From positions 2,911,001-2,975,000 of the forward strand of contig CP011265.1 in NCBI GenBank assembly GCA_000972765.1: a stretch of 64,000 nucleotides of DNA. Reading direction: 5' to 3'. The notes beneath the pieces were generated by a model. That model saw only the letters and a list, made by a program, of their open reading frames with translations, was not told the origin of the DNA and did no database searches. Position numbers and translations under genes: made by a program. Within the stretch, counting starts at the first letter, position 1. Each line of letters opens with the position of its first letter. Shown here one piece after another: positions 36,584 through 44,922 of the stretch. The DNA comes from Verrucomicrobia bacterium IMCC26134 (lineage in GTDB: Bacteria; Verrucomicrobiota; Verrucomicrobiia; Opitutales; Opitutaceae).

Positions 36584-37672
36584 TCAGATTTCAGCCAGCG
36601 TCCGAGCCGCCTGGATGCGCTGCGTGGCGGTCGGCGAGGCGCCGCCCAACCATGTGCGAACGCGCCCTTCGAGGAAGCGAATGTAGGCCGGCGAATCATT
36701 CAGGCAGGGCACATGCTGGAAGTGCTCGCCTCCGGCGTGAAGGAACTCCTCTTTACCCTCGCCGGCTATTTCCTCAAGGGTCTCGAGACAGTCGGCCACA
36801 AATGCGGGGGTCAGCACGATGAGGTTTTTCTTTCCCGCGGCCGGAAGGGTTTCGAGCTCCTTGTCCGTATAGGGCGTGAGCCAGGGCTCTCCGGCGAGGC
36901 GCGACTGGAAGGAGATCGACCACTTGCCGGCGGTCAGGCCGGCACGCTTGACCAGAGCGTGGGTGGTCTTGGTGATCTGAGCCTTGTAACACATCGCCTG
37001 CGCCGGGTTGCAGGTGGCGCAACAGTTCGGCACGAGGGTGCAATGCCCCTTGGAGGCGTCGCCTTTGCGCAGATGGCGCTCGGGGATGCCATGGTAGGAA
37101 AATAATACGAAATCGTGCGGGCGGTCGAAGTAGGGCTTCGAGACTTCGTAGAGCGCCTCGATATAATCCGCATCCTCATAGAAAGGCTGGGTGCACTCGA
37201 TCTTGAGCTCCGGCGCGAGGCGCGCGGCCTCGGCGTAGACCTTCACCACCACCGTCTCCCACGACGACATCGCATAGTGCGGATATTGAGGGAAAAGCAG
37301 CACCTCTTCGATCCCGTCCGCCTTCATCCGGGAGATGACATCGGCGATGGCAGGCTGGCCGTATCGCATCGCCAGATACACCGGGGCATCGGCGCCGAGC
37401 GAGACGGCGAGTTTATCGCGCACGCTCTTCGAGGTGAGCACAAGGGGCGAGCCGCCTGGCTGCCAGATTTCACGATACGCCTTGGCCGACTTCGGCGCAC
37501 GCGTGGGTGCGATGATGCAGTTGACCAAAAACCACGCCAGCCAGCGCGGCTGTATATCGATCACACGATCATCACCAAGGAATTCACGCAGATAGTTGCG
37601 GACATCGGGAACGTCGGTGGAGGCGGGTGAGCCGAGATTAACTAGGAGGACGGCGCGCTTGGGCGAGGACAT
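36584..37672 (-). CDS. hemH: Ferrochelatase
   Basis: A 362-residue enzyme that inserts Fe(II) into protoporphyrin IX in the last step of heme synthesis. It has LLVNLGSPAS at the start, the catalytic His in LFSYHGIPERH, FQSRLAGEPWLTPYTD, and the metal-site Glu in VADCLETLEEI. A Cys-rich insertion follows the His motif (CTLVPNCCATCNPAQAMC, five Cys), which could bind a [2Fe-2S] cluster as reported for some bacterial ferrochelatases. Heme supply fits the sdhC cytochrome b in this window. It stands alone between the PAS kinase and the divergent Ser/Thr kinase. Confidence 0.95.
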   Translation of the reverse strand: MSSPKRAVLLVNLGSPASTDVPDVRNYLREFLGDDRVIDIQPRWLAWFLVNCIIAPTRAPKSAKAYREIWQPGGSPLVLTSKSVRDKLAVSLGADAPVYLAMRYGQPAIADVISRMKADGIEEVLLFPQYPHYAMSSWETVVVKVYAEAARLAPELKIECTQPFYEDADYIEALYEVSKPYFDRPHDFVLFSYHGIPERHLRKGDASKGHCTLVPNCCATCNPAQAMCYKAQITKTTHALVKRAGLTAGKWSISFQSRLAGEPWLTPYTDKELETLPAAGKKNLIVLTPAFVADCLETLEEIAGEGKEEFLHAGGEHFQHVPCLNDSPAYIRFLEGRVRTWLGGASPTATQRIQAARTLAEI

Positions 37673-37920
37673 GTTATACTAATGGGGCATAGATGGGACC
37701 CACTTGTCAAACGGAGCGAGACCACCCGAACAAGAGAGGCGGACGAAAAAGTGCGGCTGAAGACTTGCCGCCAGCGGCAGGATGCGACCCACTGGGCTCA
37801 CGCTGATGATACCCCGCAGAGCACGATTCGCGCGGGCAACTCCCCCCAATCAAGGCCGGAGGTCGGTCGCCAGAGGGAAAACAGGCACCGGCCGGACACC
37901 CCAAAAAAAGGCTCCCCGTG

Positions 37921-39792
37921 ATGTCTGATGCATCGACAGGCTCCTCCGGGGGCCAACCCAAAGCGTCGGCGCAGGTCATCACGCACACAACCACGGGGGC
38001 CGTTATCCGCTGGGAAGCCCCGCCCGCGGAGAAATTGGCGGACATTTTTCCGGGGCTTAAAATCAAGGCCCTTTGCGGGGTCGGCGGCATGGGCGCGGTC
38101 TATCGCGCGGAGCAAACCCGCCTCGGCCGCTCCGTGGCCGTCAAAGTATTACCCCGGCTGGAAGCGCCCGACCCGGAGGCGCGGGAGCGGTTCGAACGCG
38201 AGGCCAAGATACTCTCGGGCCTGAACCACCCGCACGTCCTGCACATCCACGACTTCGGTGCGCTGCCGGACGGCACTCTCTACATCGTCACAGAGTGGGC
38301 CGGCGCCGGCGACCTTGCCAAGCTCCTCAACGGCAAACCCCACCCGCTCGAACAGGTGCAAGTCTGGGTGCACCAGATCTCGCAAGCCCTCATCGCGACC
38401 CACAGCCACGGCATCATCCATCGCGACTTGAAGCCGGGCAACGTGCTCGTCTTCGACAACGGCAGCCTCTCACTCGCCGACTTCGGTCTCGCCCACGCGG
38501 CCGGAGGCGGCCTCACCGGACCGATCACCTCGTCGGGCGCGGTTTTCGGCACTTTTGAATACATGGCCCCCGAGCAGATGGAATCGGCCGGGAACGCCAC
38601 CCCCGCCACCGATATCTACGCCCTCGGCGTGATGACCTACCAGATGATCACCGGACGGGTTCCGCGCGGCTCCTACGCCCGGCCCTCGCGCATCGTCAAT
38701 GTGCCCGTAGAGCTCGATGCGTTTCTCGACTCCGCAATGGCCAACGAGGCCGGGCTCCGTCCCACCAGCGCGGCGGAGTTTGCGCACCGCTTCGAGCTCG
38801 CCTGCAACGCCCCCTGCCGACGCCGCCAAAAACGCTGGATCAGCCTCGGTATAGCCCTGCTCTTTGTCGCCGTCGCCTGGTCCGTCATTGAGTTCGTCCT
38901 CGCCCAGCGCGATGCCAATCGGGCCGAGGAGATCGCACGGATACCTCCGGCGGTTTACCCTGCGACACCCGCCTCGTCGAAGCCACCGGCCGCCTCCCCC
39001 ACGTCACCCGACGCCACCGAGACCACCTCCCGGTCCGCCGCCGATGACGATCTGTTCGCCACGTCATCCGATTTCGTATCCGCCTTTACCGTAGAGGCCA
39101 TCTCCACCTCGCTCCCGATTGAGAAGCTGGGCGCCACGCCCGCCAGTCCGCCTGTCCCTGCCATCGCGTCCTCCGAACAATCCGACCTCGCCGCCCAAGC
39201 CGCCGCCCCTTCCGCACCGGCGGAACAGACCGAGCCCCCAAAAAACGCCGCCTGGATCTGGGTCTCTCCCAAGATCAACCCCGCCACCCAATCCATCACC
39301 GGCGAGTGGCGCTTCAACGGCGGCGAACTCACCTCTGGCGCGGGCCTCTGCGTGCTCGCCCTGCCCGTGCGCGACACGACCCACTACGACGTCGCGATCG
39401 AGTTCACCCGCAACTCAGGCAAAAATTCCATCGCCCTCATTCTCCCCACCACCGCCGGCTCCGGAACCCTGGAGGTGGACGCATGGGATTCCGGCCTCGC
39501 CGGCCTGCAACTCATCGACGGGGCCGACCTGCGCCACCAAGCCCGCACCTTCCCCGCCCGCCTCATCAACGGTGAAAAACACCGCCTCATCGTCGAAGTG
39601 CGCGGCGATCAGGTCACCGCCATCTGGGACGGCGAACCTCGAATGAGCTGGTCCCTGCAAGGCTGCAAACTCACCCTCCCCGGCCTCTGGCAACTCCGTC
39701 CCGACACCGGCCTGGGCATAGGCACCTGGATGAGCCCCAGCACCATTCACCGCATCGCCTACCGCTGCTGGCCCGAATCGCCTAAACCTTGA
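37921..39792 (+). CDS. Membrane-anchored Ser/Thr protein kinase with C-terminal sensor-like domain
   Basis: A 623-residue Hanks-type kinase. The ATG at 37921 is chosen over the GTG directly before it. The kinase domain covers about residues 45-300: GVGGMGAVY loop, VAVKV lysine, HRDLKPGNVLVF catalytic loop, DFGLAHA and MAPEQM. One membrane helix lies near 312-330 (WISLGIALLFVAVAWSVI). A long Pro/Ala/Thr linker leads to an extracytoplasmic domain (about 440-620) that resembles the jelly-roll domain of DUF1080 / concanavalin-like proteins (ITGEWRFNGGEL, HRLIVEVRGDQVTAIWDG). The layout suggests sensing of a periplasmic sugar or other ligand; this is inference. Its 3' end overlaps the convergent rhomboid gene by 34 bases. 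Confidence 0.87.
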   Translation: MSDASTGSSGGQPKASAQVITHTTTGAVIRWEAPPAEKLADIFPGLKIKALCGVGGMGAVYRAEQTRLGRSVAVKVLPRLEAPDPEARERFEREAKILSGLNHPHVLHIHDFGALPDGTLYIVTEWAGAGDLAKLLNGKPHPLEQVQVWVHQISQALIATHSHGIIHRDLKPGNVLVFDNGSLSLADFGLAHAAGGGLTGPITSSGAVFGTFEYMAPEQMESAGNATPATDIYALGVMTYQMITGRVPRGSYARPSRIVNVPVELDAFLDSAMANEAGLRPTSAAEFAHRFELACNAPCRRRQKRWISLGIALLFVAVAWSVIEFVLAQRDANRAEEIARIPPAVYPATPASSKPPAASPTSPDATETTSRSAADDDLFATSSDFVSAFTVEAISTSLPIEKLGATPASPPVPAIASSEQSDLAAQAAAPSAPAEQTEPPKNAAWIWVSPKINPATQSITGEWRFNGGELTSGAGLCVLALPVRDTTHYDVAIEFTRNSGKNSIALILPTTAGSGTLEVDAWDSGLAGLQLIDGADLRHQARTFPARLINGEKHRLIVEVRGDQVTAIWDGEPRMSWSLQGCKLTLPGLWQLRPDTGLGIGTWMSPSTIHRIAYRCWPESPKP

Positions 39793-40664
39793 GCGACCGG
39801 CACCCCGCCCAGCGCACCGCCGACGCCCTCTCCCGCCGCGGCAAACCCCGCCAGCACCCCCGCCCCAAAACCCGTGGCATGGGCCAGCACATCGACCTCG
39901 ACTCCACCCGCCCCATACAAGCCCAGCACGATCAACCCCGCCGCCAGCGGCACCCCCATCGTGCGCCAGCGATGCGGATGCCCCGAACGCCCCAGCACCC
40001 GGATCGCACGCCCCGCCAGCAACCCCAACCCGGCGAAAATCGCCGTCGAAGCCCCCAGCGAACGATACTGCTCGCCCTGCTGCAGCACCACCGCGGCGAT
40101 ATTCCCCCCCACCGCCGACGCCGCGATCAAAGCCCAGCCCGCACCGGGACCGAAAGTCGCCACCACGGCGGAAAAAACCAGCACCCCACCGCCTGCGTTT
40201 GATACCAGATGCCCCAGATCCCCGTGCAACCAAAGCGCCGAACCCGCCCGCCACCACTCATCCCGCCCCAACACCCGCGCCGCATCGAGCAATCCCGCGT
40301 CGGATAGACCCGGCCACTCGCCCTGCGCCCAGAAAACCGCAAACACCGCCAGCACCCAGCACCAAGGCGACAATGGCCAATGGGTCTGCACCCGCGCAGA
40401 CTCGACCACCCGGCGAGGCGGCCAACCGACACTCTCCGCATCGAACAAAGCCAACTGACGGCGCACCGCCTCCACCGCCCCCTCCTCCACCCGCAAGTGA
40501 TGACCGTCCTCTGCCTCGATCAGCCAACAGGACTCGTCCATTGCCAGCACGACCAAGCCGTGCTGAAACCCCTCCGCCTGCGTTGCGTAAATGCCGGCAT
40601 CAACGCTTCCCTCCGGGAAGAGTTCCTGCGCAACGCCGGCGACTGGAGCGATCACACTCAACAC
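39759..40664 (-). CDS. Rhomboid-family intramembrane serine protease
   Basis: A 301-residue inner-membrane protein. A soluble N-terminal region (about 1-90) precedes six or seven membrane helices. The rhomboid signatures are present: WWRAGSALWLHGDLGHLVSN (about 137-156), the nucleophile Ser206 in RSLGASTAIFAGLG, and the catalytic His262 in LAHATGFGAGVL. It probably cleaves single-pass membrane substrates; none is known. It overlaps the 3' end of the Ser/Thr kinase gene on the other strand. Confidence 0.85.
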   Translation of the reverse strand: MLSVIAPVAGVAQELFPEGSVDAGIYATQAEGFQHGLVVLAMDESCWLIEAEDGHHLRVEEGAVEAVRRQLALFDAESVGWPPRRVVESARVQTHWPLSPWCWVLAVFAVFWAQGEWPGLSDAGLLDAARVLGRDEWWRAGSALWLHGDLGHLVSNAGGGVLVFSAVVATFGPGAGWALIAASAVGGNIAAVVLQQGEQYRSLGASTAIFAGLGLLAGRAIRVLGRSGHPHRWRTMGVPLAAGLIVLGLYGAGGVEVDVLAHATGFGAGVLAGFAAAGEGVGGALGGVPVAQGLGDSGQQR

Positions 40665-40754
40665 ACGCCACCCTAGCCATGTTGGCCTTCAAATCCACCG
40701 CCGAATGCAAACCGCCGCAAACGAAACCGGCGGGACGCGAAAAGAAGCCACCCC

Positions 40755-41750
40755 CTACGCACCCGCCGCCAGCACCCGGCGCAAAGCCGGCCTGATCCGC
40801 GCCGCCAGGGTGCGGTTGGCGTAGCCCACCCACCCGACAGGCGAGGTGGTATCCAAGGGCGCGCGCAGCGCTCCCCCCTCGGGGCGCTCCACCACCCCTC
40901 CCGCCGCCTCCAGCAGCAGGGCCGTGCAAATATCGTAAGGATGGCAGCAAAGCGCCGAAGCCAGGCCCTCGCGCGCCAGCAAGGTCGGCCGGAGGTCCGC
41001 GACGAAGCGATCATGCCCGACCAGTAATTCGTAGAGCTGCCCGCCGGTGGAGAGATACTGGTCGTCAAAAACCCGCGCCCCGCCCGACTTGCCAAACAGT
41101 CCGAGCTCGCGCCAAAGCGCCTCCTCCAGCGCCGCCGCCCGCGCCTTGCCCTCGGGGAAAAACTTCACCACCGCAGCGAAGCCGTGGTCGCAATCGCCCG
41201 CCGCCGACGGCCTCGGCGTCCACTTCTTTACCGCGCCTGTGAGCAGATCCCGCCGCGTCGCACGCAGCGTCCCGCCGCGCACCGCGCTGAACTGGTCCGC
41301 CGCGCCGGCCTTGGCCGTGGGCAACTCGGTCATCGCGGCCACCACGATGTCACGCAGGTCAGTGCGCGCCCCGCGCTGCGGTGCCAGTCCGGCCAGCGAC
41401 CAGGCGCTGCGTTTGTCATACATGATGCATCGCGTGCCGTCGATCGGGTCCAAAATGAGTTTCCAGGCGGTTTTTCCCACCGGGGTGCCGGGCGGGAAAG
41501 TAGCGCCGTCCTCCAGCCCTTCCATAACGAGCTCCACCGGCCAAGCCTGCGGCCAGTGCCGCGTCATCCACCCCATGATCGCGGCCTCCGATAGCCGGTC
41601 CACGTGGAAAATCGTGTCAGCCGCGGTCTCGCCCGCCACCTCGGCGAAGCGCCGCCCCTGCCGCCGCCGGGCCGCCGCCAGCGTGGCGCGAATCTCGTCC
41701 TGCAATGCGCACAGCAGACGACGTGCACGTTCTAGCATTTGGGTATCCAT
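40755..41750 (-). CDS. Inositol-monophosphatase-fold protein
   Basis: A 331-residue member of the IMPase / FBPase superfamily of metal-dependent sugar phosphatases. The metal motifs are present: the acidic EGLEDGA (in place of the more common GEE), DPIDGTRCIMYDKRSAW (the DPIDGT loop), and HPYDICTALLLEAAGGVV, the family C-terminal signature. The protein is longer than IMPase (about 265) because of inserted loops near 130-215, so the substrate may differ from inositol phosphate. It lies 91 bases before the rhomboid start on the same strand. Confidence 0.8.
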   Translation of the reverse strand: MDTQMLERARRLLCALQDEIRATLAAARRRQGRRFAEVAGETAADTIFHVDRLSEAAIMGWMTRHWPQAWPVELVMEGLEDGATFPPGTPVGKTAWKLILDPIDGTRCIMYDKRSAWSLAGLAPQRGARTDLRDIVVAAMTELPTAKAGAADQFSAVRGGTLRATRRDLLTGAVKKWTPRPSAAGDCDHGFAAVVKFFPEGKARAAALEEALWRELGLFGKSGGARVFDDQYLSTGGQLYELLVGHDRFVADLRPTLLAREGLASALCCHPYDICTALLLEAAGGVVERPEGGALRAPLDTTSPVGWVGYANRTLAARIRPALRRVLAAGA

Positions 41751-41844
41751 CCCCCCAGCTCATCCGGCCCGCCTCACTTTGCCGATACGAAAGATAGTAA
41801 AAACACTCACCCATTATCCGAATATTCCCCTCGCCCCGCGCCAT

Positions 41845-41863
41845 TTATGTTGTAGAAACATAA
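41845..41863. promoter_or_regulatory. Palindrome before the ParA-type gene
   Basis: TTATGTT-GTAGA-AACATAA is a perfect 7-bp inverted repeat with a 5-base spacer. It ends 7 bases before the ATG at 41871. ParA-type operons often have an operator or centromere-like site here, so it may be autoregulatory; an RNA hairpin over the start is the alternative. Confidence 0.45.
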
Positions 41864-41870
41864 GAACACT

Positions 41871-42758
41871 ATGGCACGGAAGATCGCATTTATTAACTAC
41901 AAAGGCGGCGTAGGCAAAACCTCCCTTATCGTCAATACGGCAGCCTGTCTTGCCCGGCTTGGCAAACGCATCCTCCTCTGCGACTTCGACACTCAGTCCA
42001 ACGCTTCCATCTGGCTGCTCAAACTCGATCGCTGGAATCCCATCAACACCTCGGGCGAAGGCGCCGTGTTCTCCATCTTCGAACCCGGCCATCATCGCGT
42101 AAAAGATCTGATCATCAAAGATGTCGTGCTCGACAAAGCCGGAGGCAATGCCCTCCCCGGCCTGGATTTACTTCCGACCTCGTTCAACCTCGTCGACCTC
42201 GAAAGCGAATACACCGGCGACCCGCACCGTCCCGCCTACGTGATTTTCCAGGAACAGATCGCTGAAATCGAAAACGACTACGATTTCATCCTCTTCGACT
42301 GCCCGCCCAACATCCTGCGCGCCTCGCAGTGCGGCATCTTCACCGCCAACGAGATCTACGTCCCGTCAAACCCCGACGCCCTGTCCCTCATCGGCTTCAC
42401 TCTGCTGGTGGAGAAACTCGGCCGCTTCCACCAGCTCTCAGCCAGCTTCCGCAAGGCCTCCATGGGCGTGCCCGCGCAAATCTGCGGCATCATTTTCAAT
42501 GCCATCAAGACCGGCGTCGACATCGAGGTGCCGCGCATGCGAATGCAGCTTCGGCTGAATCAGTTCAAGGCCGCCAAACGCACCGCCAAGGACGCGCATA
42601 TCTTCACCGCCTTTGTGCGGGACGCCATGGTGGTCCGTCGCGCCGTTGCCCTGGGACTACCCGTCACCCTGCTCGGCCAGGAGGCCGAGGGAGATAATGT
42701 CGTGCGCGATTTCGAACGCGTGGCCGACGAGATTCTCCGCAACCCCCCCGCGCCTTGA
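41871..42758 (+). CDS. ParA/MinD-type ATPase
   Basis: A 295-residue deviant-Walker ATPase. The deviant Walker A is YKGGVGKTS (residues 10-18, with the signature Lys11), the A' motif LLCDFDTQSNAS, and the Walker B-like FILFDCPPNI. Such proteins position cargo such as chromosomes, plasmids or protein bodies on the nucleoid. There is no N-terminal helix-turn-helix, so it is the small orphan type and not a plasmid ParA. No parB follows; instead two unrecognised genes do (44- and 4-base gaps), the second a coiled coil, which looks like a positioning system with its own adaptor. Confidence 0.88.
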   Translation: MARKIAFINYKGGVGKTSLIVNTAACLARLGKRILLCDFDTQSNASIWLLKLDRWNPINTSGEGAVFSIFEPGHHRVKDLIIKDVVLDKAGGNALPGLDLLPTSFNLVDLESEYTGDPHRPAYVIFQEQIAEIENDYDFILFDCPPNILRASQCGIFTANEIYVPSNPDALSLIGFTLLVEKLGRFHQLSASFRKASMGVPAQICGIIFNAIKTGVDIEVPRMRMQLRLNQFKAAKRTAKDAHIFTAFVRDAMVVRRAVALGLPVTLLGQEAEGDNVVRDFERVADEILRNPPAP

Positions 42759-42801
42759 TCCAGCCAGTATCACTTCCGGCTCCGCACCCTTCCCTACCTA
42801 A

Positions 42802-43725
42802 ATGAGCGCCCAACCCGCTTTCCCTCCCCCTTCCGGTCCCGCCGCCTGGAATCAGGCAAGAGCAGCTTTCGCGAAGTCGAACCTCGTGGACCTGTCGCTC
42901 AACAGCCTCGCGCAAAACCTCGACGTCCCGCCCTGGCCCATCACCTCAAGCGACGAGACCCCCGCCGCCTACATCGACCTCACCTACGCGGAGGCCGTGG
43001 CCGCCCTCTCCGCCAAAGGCCTGCCGCCGACGCAACTAGGCGCGCTCATCACCTTGCTCAACGATACCCTGGCGTTCGACCAGCCCTTCGGCGAGATGAT
43101 GGACGACCTCTCCACCCCCGTCGCCGAAACCATAGACGCAGATTCGCCGCTCTTCAAAAACCTCGCCAAACTCGAGCTACCCGAAAGCTATCCGCTCAAC
43201 CTGACCGCCCTCAGCGCCGGGACCATAGAGCTTTGCAGCAGCGAAAAAGTCGAGACCCTCGGCCAGTTCGTCGCCTTCGCCGCCCGGCTCTCGCAAACCG
43301 TAATCGTGGGCGGCGACTTCCGTGAACTGCTCAACGGTCTCTCGCACAAGGATGAGGAAACACTCGCCAAATTCCTCCCGTCGCGCCCCGGTTCCAAAGG
43401 TCTGTTCTTGCGCGAGGCACTCGCGATCGCCGTCAAAACCATGACGCCGGCACAGCGCCAGGCCGTTCTCTCGGGATCAGGCGCCACCCTGCCGGAGCTC
43501 CGCACCCGCGTATCCCGCATCATCAGCCAGTTCCCCAACCAGCACGCTACGCTCACCGATGATTGCGCCAAAGGCAGCCCTCTTACGCACTGGACAGCCG
43601 GCCTTGCCGATTTATCGATGGAGCCCGTGATCATTGCTTTACTAAAGCCACATCTTCCAGCCACTGCCGCCCCGGCTCCTGCCCCCAAAAAATCATTCTG
43701 GGGTCGACTCTTCGGTGGCGCTTAA
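42802..43725 (+). CDS. Unknown protein, second gene of ParA cluster
   Basis: A 307-residue protein with no recognised family. It is mostly helical with short conserved-looking blocks (YAEAVAALSAKGLPPTQLGAL, then PAQRQAVLSGSGATLPELRTR). The N-terminal 20 residues are Pro-rich. The C-terminus is an Ala/Pro linker followed by KKSFWGRLFGG, a short basic-aromatic helix that could bind membrane. It lies 44 bases after the ParA-type gene and 3 bases before the coiled-coil gene, so all three are surely one unit. It may be the ParA-activating partner. Confidence 0.75.
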   Translation: MSAQPAFPPPSGPAAWNQARAAFAKSNLVDLSLNSLAQNLDVPPWPITSSDETPAAYIDLTYAEAVAALSAKGLPPTQLGALITLLNDTLAFDQPFGEMMDDLSTPVAETIDADSPLFKNLAKLELPESYPLNLTALSAGTIELCSSEKVETLGQFVAFAARLSQTVIVGGDFRELLNGLSHKDEETLAKFLPSRPGSKGLFLREALAIAVKTMTPAQRQAVLSGSGATLPELRTRVSRIISQFPNQHATLTDDCAKGSPLTHWTAGLADLSMEPVIIALLKPHLPATAAPAPAPKKSFWGRLFGGA

Positions 43726-43728
43726 GCG

Positions 43729-44490
43729 ATGCCCGAGAACCCCCCAAAACCGCCTTCGCCGCGCCCGCCGGGGAGTTTTCTCCCCCCGCCCAGACGACAG
43801 CCTAATCTGGTTCTCCCGCGCCGTCCGCGCAGCGGCGGGATACCTCCACCTACGGGCGGAATGATCTCCCTCGCCTACGCTGACGCTTCCCCTGATGCCC
43901 AGCGGCGCATGGAGTCCAGGCTCAACAGCCGGAATCCGTTCCCTTCTTCCGTTCATCCGGGAGGGGCGGTCCAATATAACGAAGCCGATCGCGCCCGCAT
44001 CCGCGAGCTGGAGGCCGCGATCCACCAGCGCGACCAGGAACAAAACGCCCGCGAGGCGGCCCTGGAGGAACTCCAGTGCCGCCTCGTCGAACGCGAACGC
44101 GAAATCGCCGAGTTCGAAAACCTCCTCCTTGCCCGCGAAAAAGTCCTCCTGGTCCAACGCAACGCGCCGACCATGACACCGTTTGCCGCCACCGCCGCCG
44201 AGGCTGAAGCACTCGAAAAACTCCGCGTCCAGCTCGACGCCCAGGAAGCCACCATCCAGGAGGCCCGGGCCGCCTTGAAAGAGCGCGAGCACTTCATCGA
44301 GCAGTCCGAGACAACCCTGATGGACAAGGTCACCGCCCAGCAAGAGCACGAGATCTCGCTCGAGCAGCGCGAGGAAAACGTCCGTCGCGCCGAAATCGAC
44401 CTCCGTCGCCGCCTCGCCGAAATCGACCCCGCCGCCGCCGCCGAGATCGAGGCCGAGCGCATCAAGCAACGCGACGAGTTCAACGAGTAG
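43729..44490 (+). CDS. Unknown coiled-coil protein, third gene of ParA cluster
   Basis: A 253-residue protein. Residues 1-45 are Pro/Arg-rich and probably disordered, ending PPPTGGMISLAYADA. From about 85 to 250 a long Glu/Arg/Ala/Gln-rich coiled coil runs almost without break (IRELEAAIHQRDQEQNAREA is typical). No membrane segment or enzyme motif is seen. A basic disordered head with a coiled-coil rod resembles ParA adaptor proteins such as McdB in general shape only; no sequence identity is claimed. Its start follows the stop of the second gene after 3 bases. Confidence 0.75.
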   Translation: MPENPPKPPSPRPPGSFLPPPRRQPNLVLPRRPRSGGIPPPTGGMISLAYADASPDAQRRMESRLNSRNPFPSSVHPGGAVQYNEADRARIRELEAAIHQRDQEQNAREAALEELQCRLVEREREIAEFENLLLAREKVLLVQRNAPTMTPFAATAAEAEALEKLRVQLDAQEATIQEARAALKEREHFIEQSETTLMDKVTAQQEHEISLEQREENVRRAEIDLRRRLAEIDPAAAAEIEAERIKQRDEFNE

Positions 44491-44603
44491 CTGTCTTCCT
44501 GACGTCCGCGCCAAGTTGCGGGCAAAACCGTTGGCCACCTGCGCCAGTCGGATTCCGAAAACCGTCCTCGCCTCGCCTCCGTATCGTCCTATTCGCTCCT
44601 TTT

Positions 44604-44915
44604 ATGTCTACTACCCCTCCCCCCCCGCCCGATAGAATCCACAGCGAGTCATTCCTTCGCGAGCTGATGCGCCGCCAGCTCGGTCTCTCGATCGGTTGCG
44701 CGCTCGCCTTCCTCGTGGCCCTGCTCGGCATGCCGCTGCTCAACTACTTCGCCCCCGGATTCATGGCCATCCGGGTGGGCGGCTTCACCCTCACCTGGCT
44801 TGTCCTAGGGGTATTGTTTTTTCCCTACGTCTGGATCATCTCCTACTTTTTCATCCGCCGCTCGCTCGCCCTCGAGGCCAGCGAGGTGAGCGAGGTCAAC
44901 CAATCCCGCCGCTAA
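44604..44915 (+). CDS. DUF485 membrane protein, symporter partner
   Basis: A 103-residue protein with two membrane helices (about 28-52 and 64-84), of the DUF485/YjcH family. It is encoded 7 bases before an acetate-type symporter, the usual arrangement of this family, and probably helps its assembly or activity. The short Pro-rich N-terminus is followed by FLRELMRRQLGLSIG, the family's cytoplasmic lead-in. Confidence 0.9.
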   Translation: MSTTPPPPPDRIHSESFLRELMRRQLGLSIGCALAFLVALLGMPLLNYFAPGFMAIRVGGFTLTWLVLGVLFFPYVWIISYFFIRRSLALEASEVSEVNQSRR

Positions 44916-44922
44916 GACCCCC

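Noticed and set aside
41871-42758. Plasmid or integrated-element partition locus
   Set aside because: No parB, replication, integrase or mobile gene is near, and surrounding genes are chromosomal.
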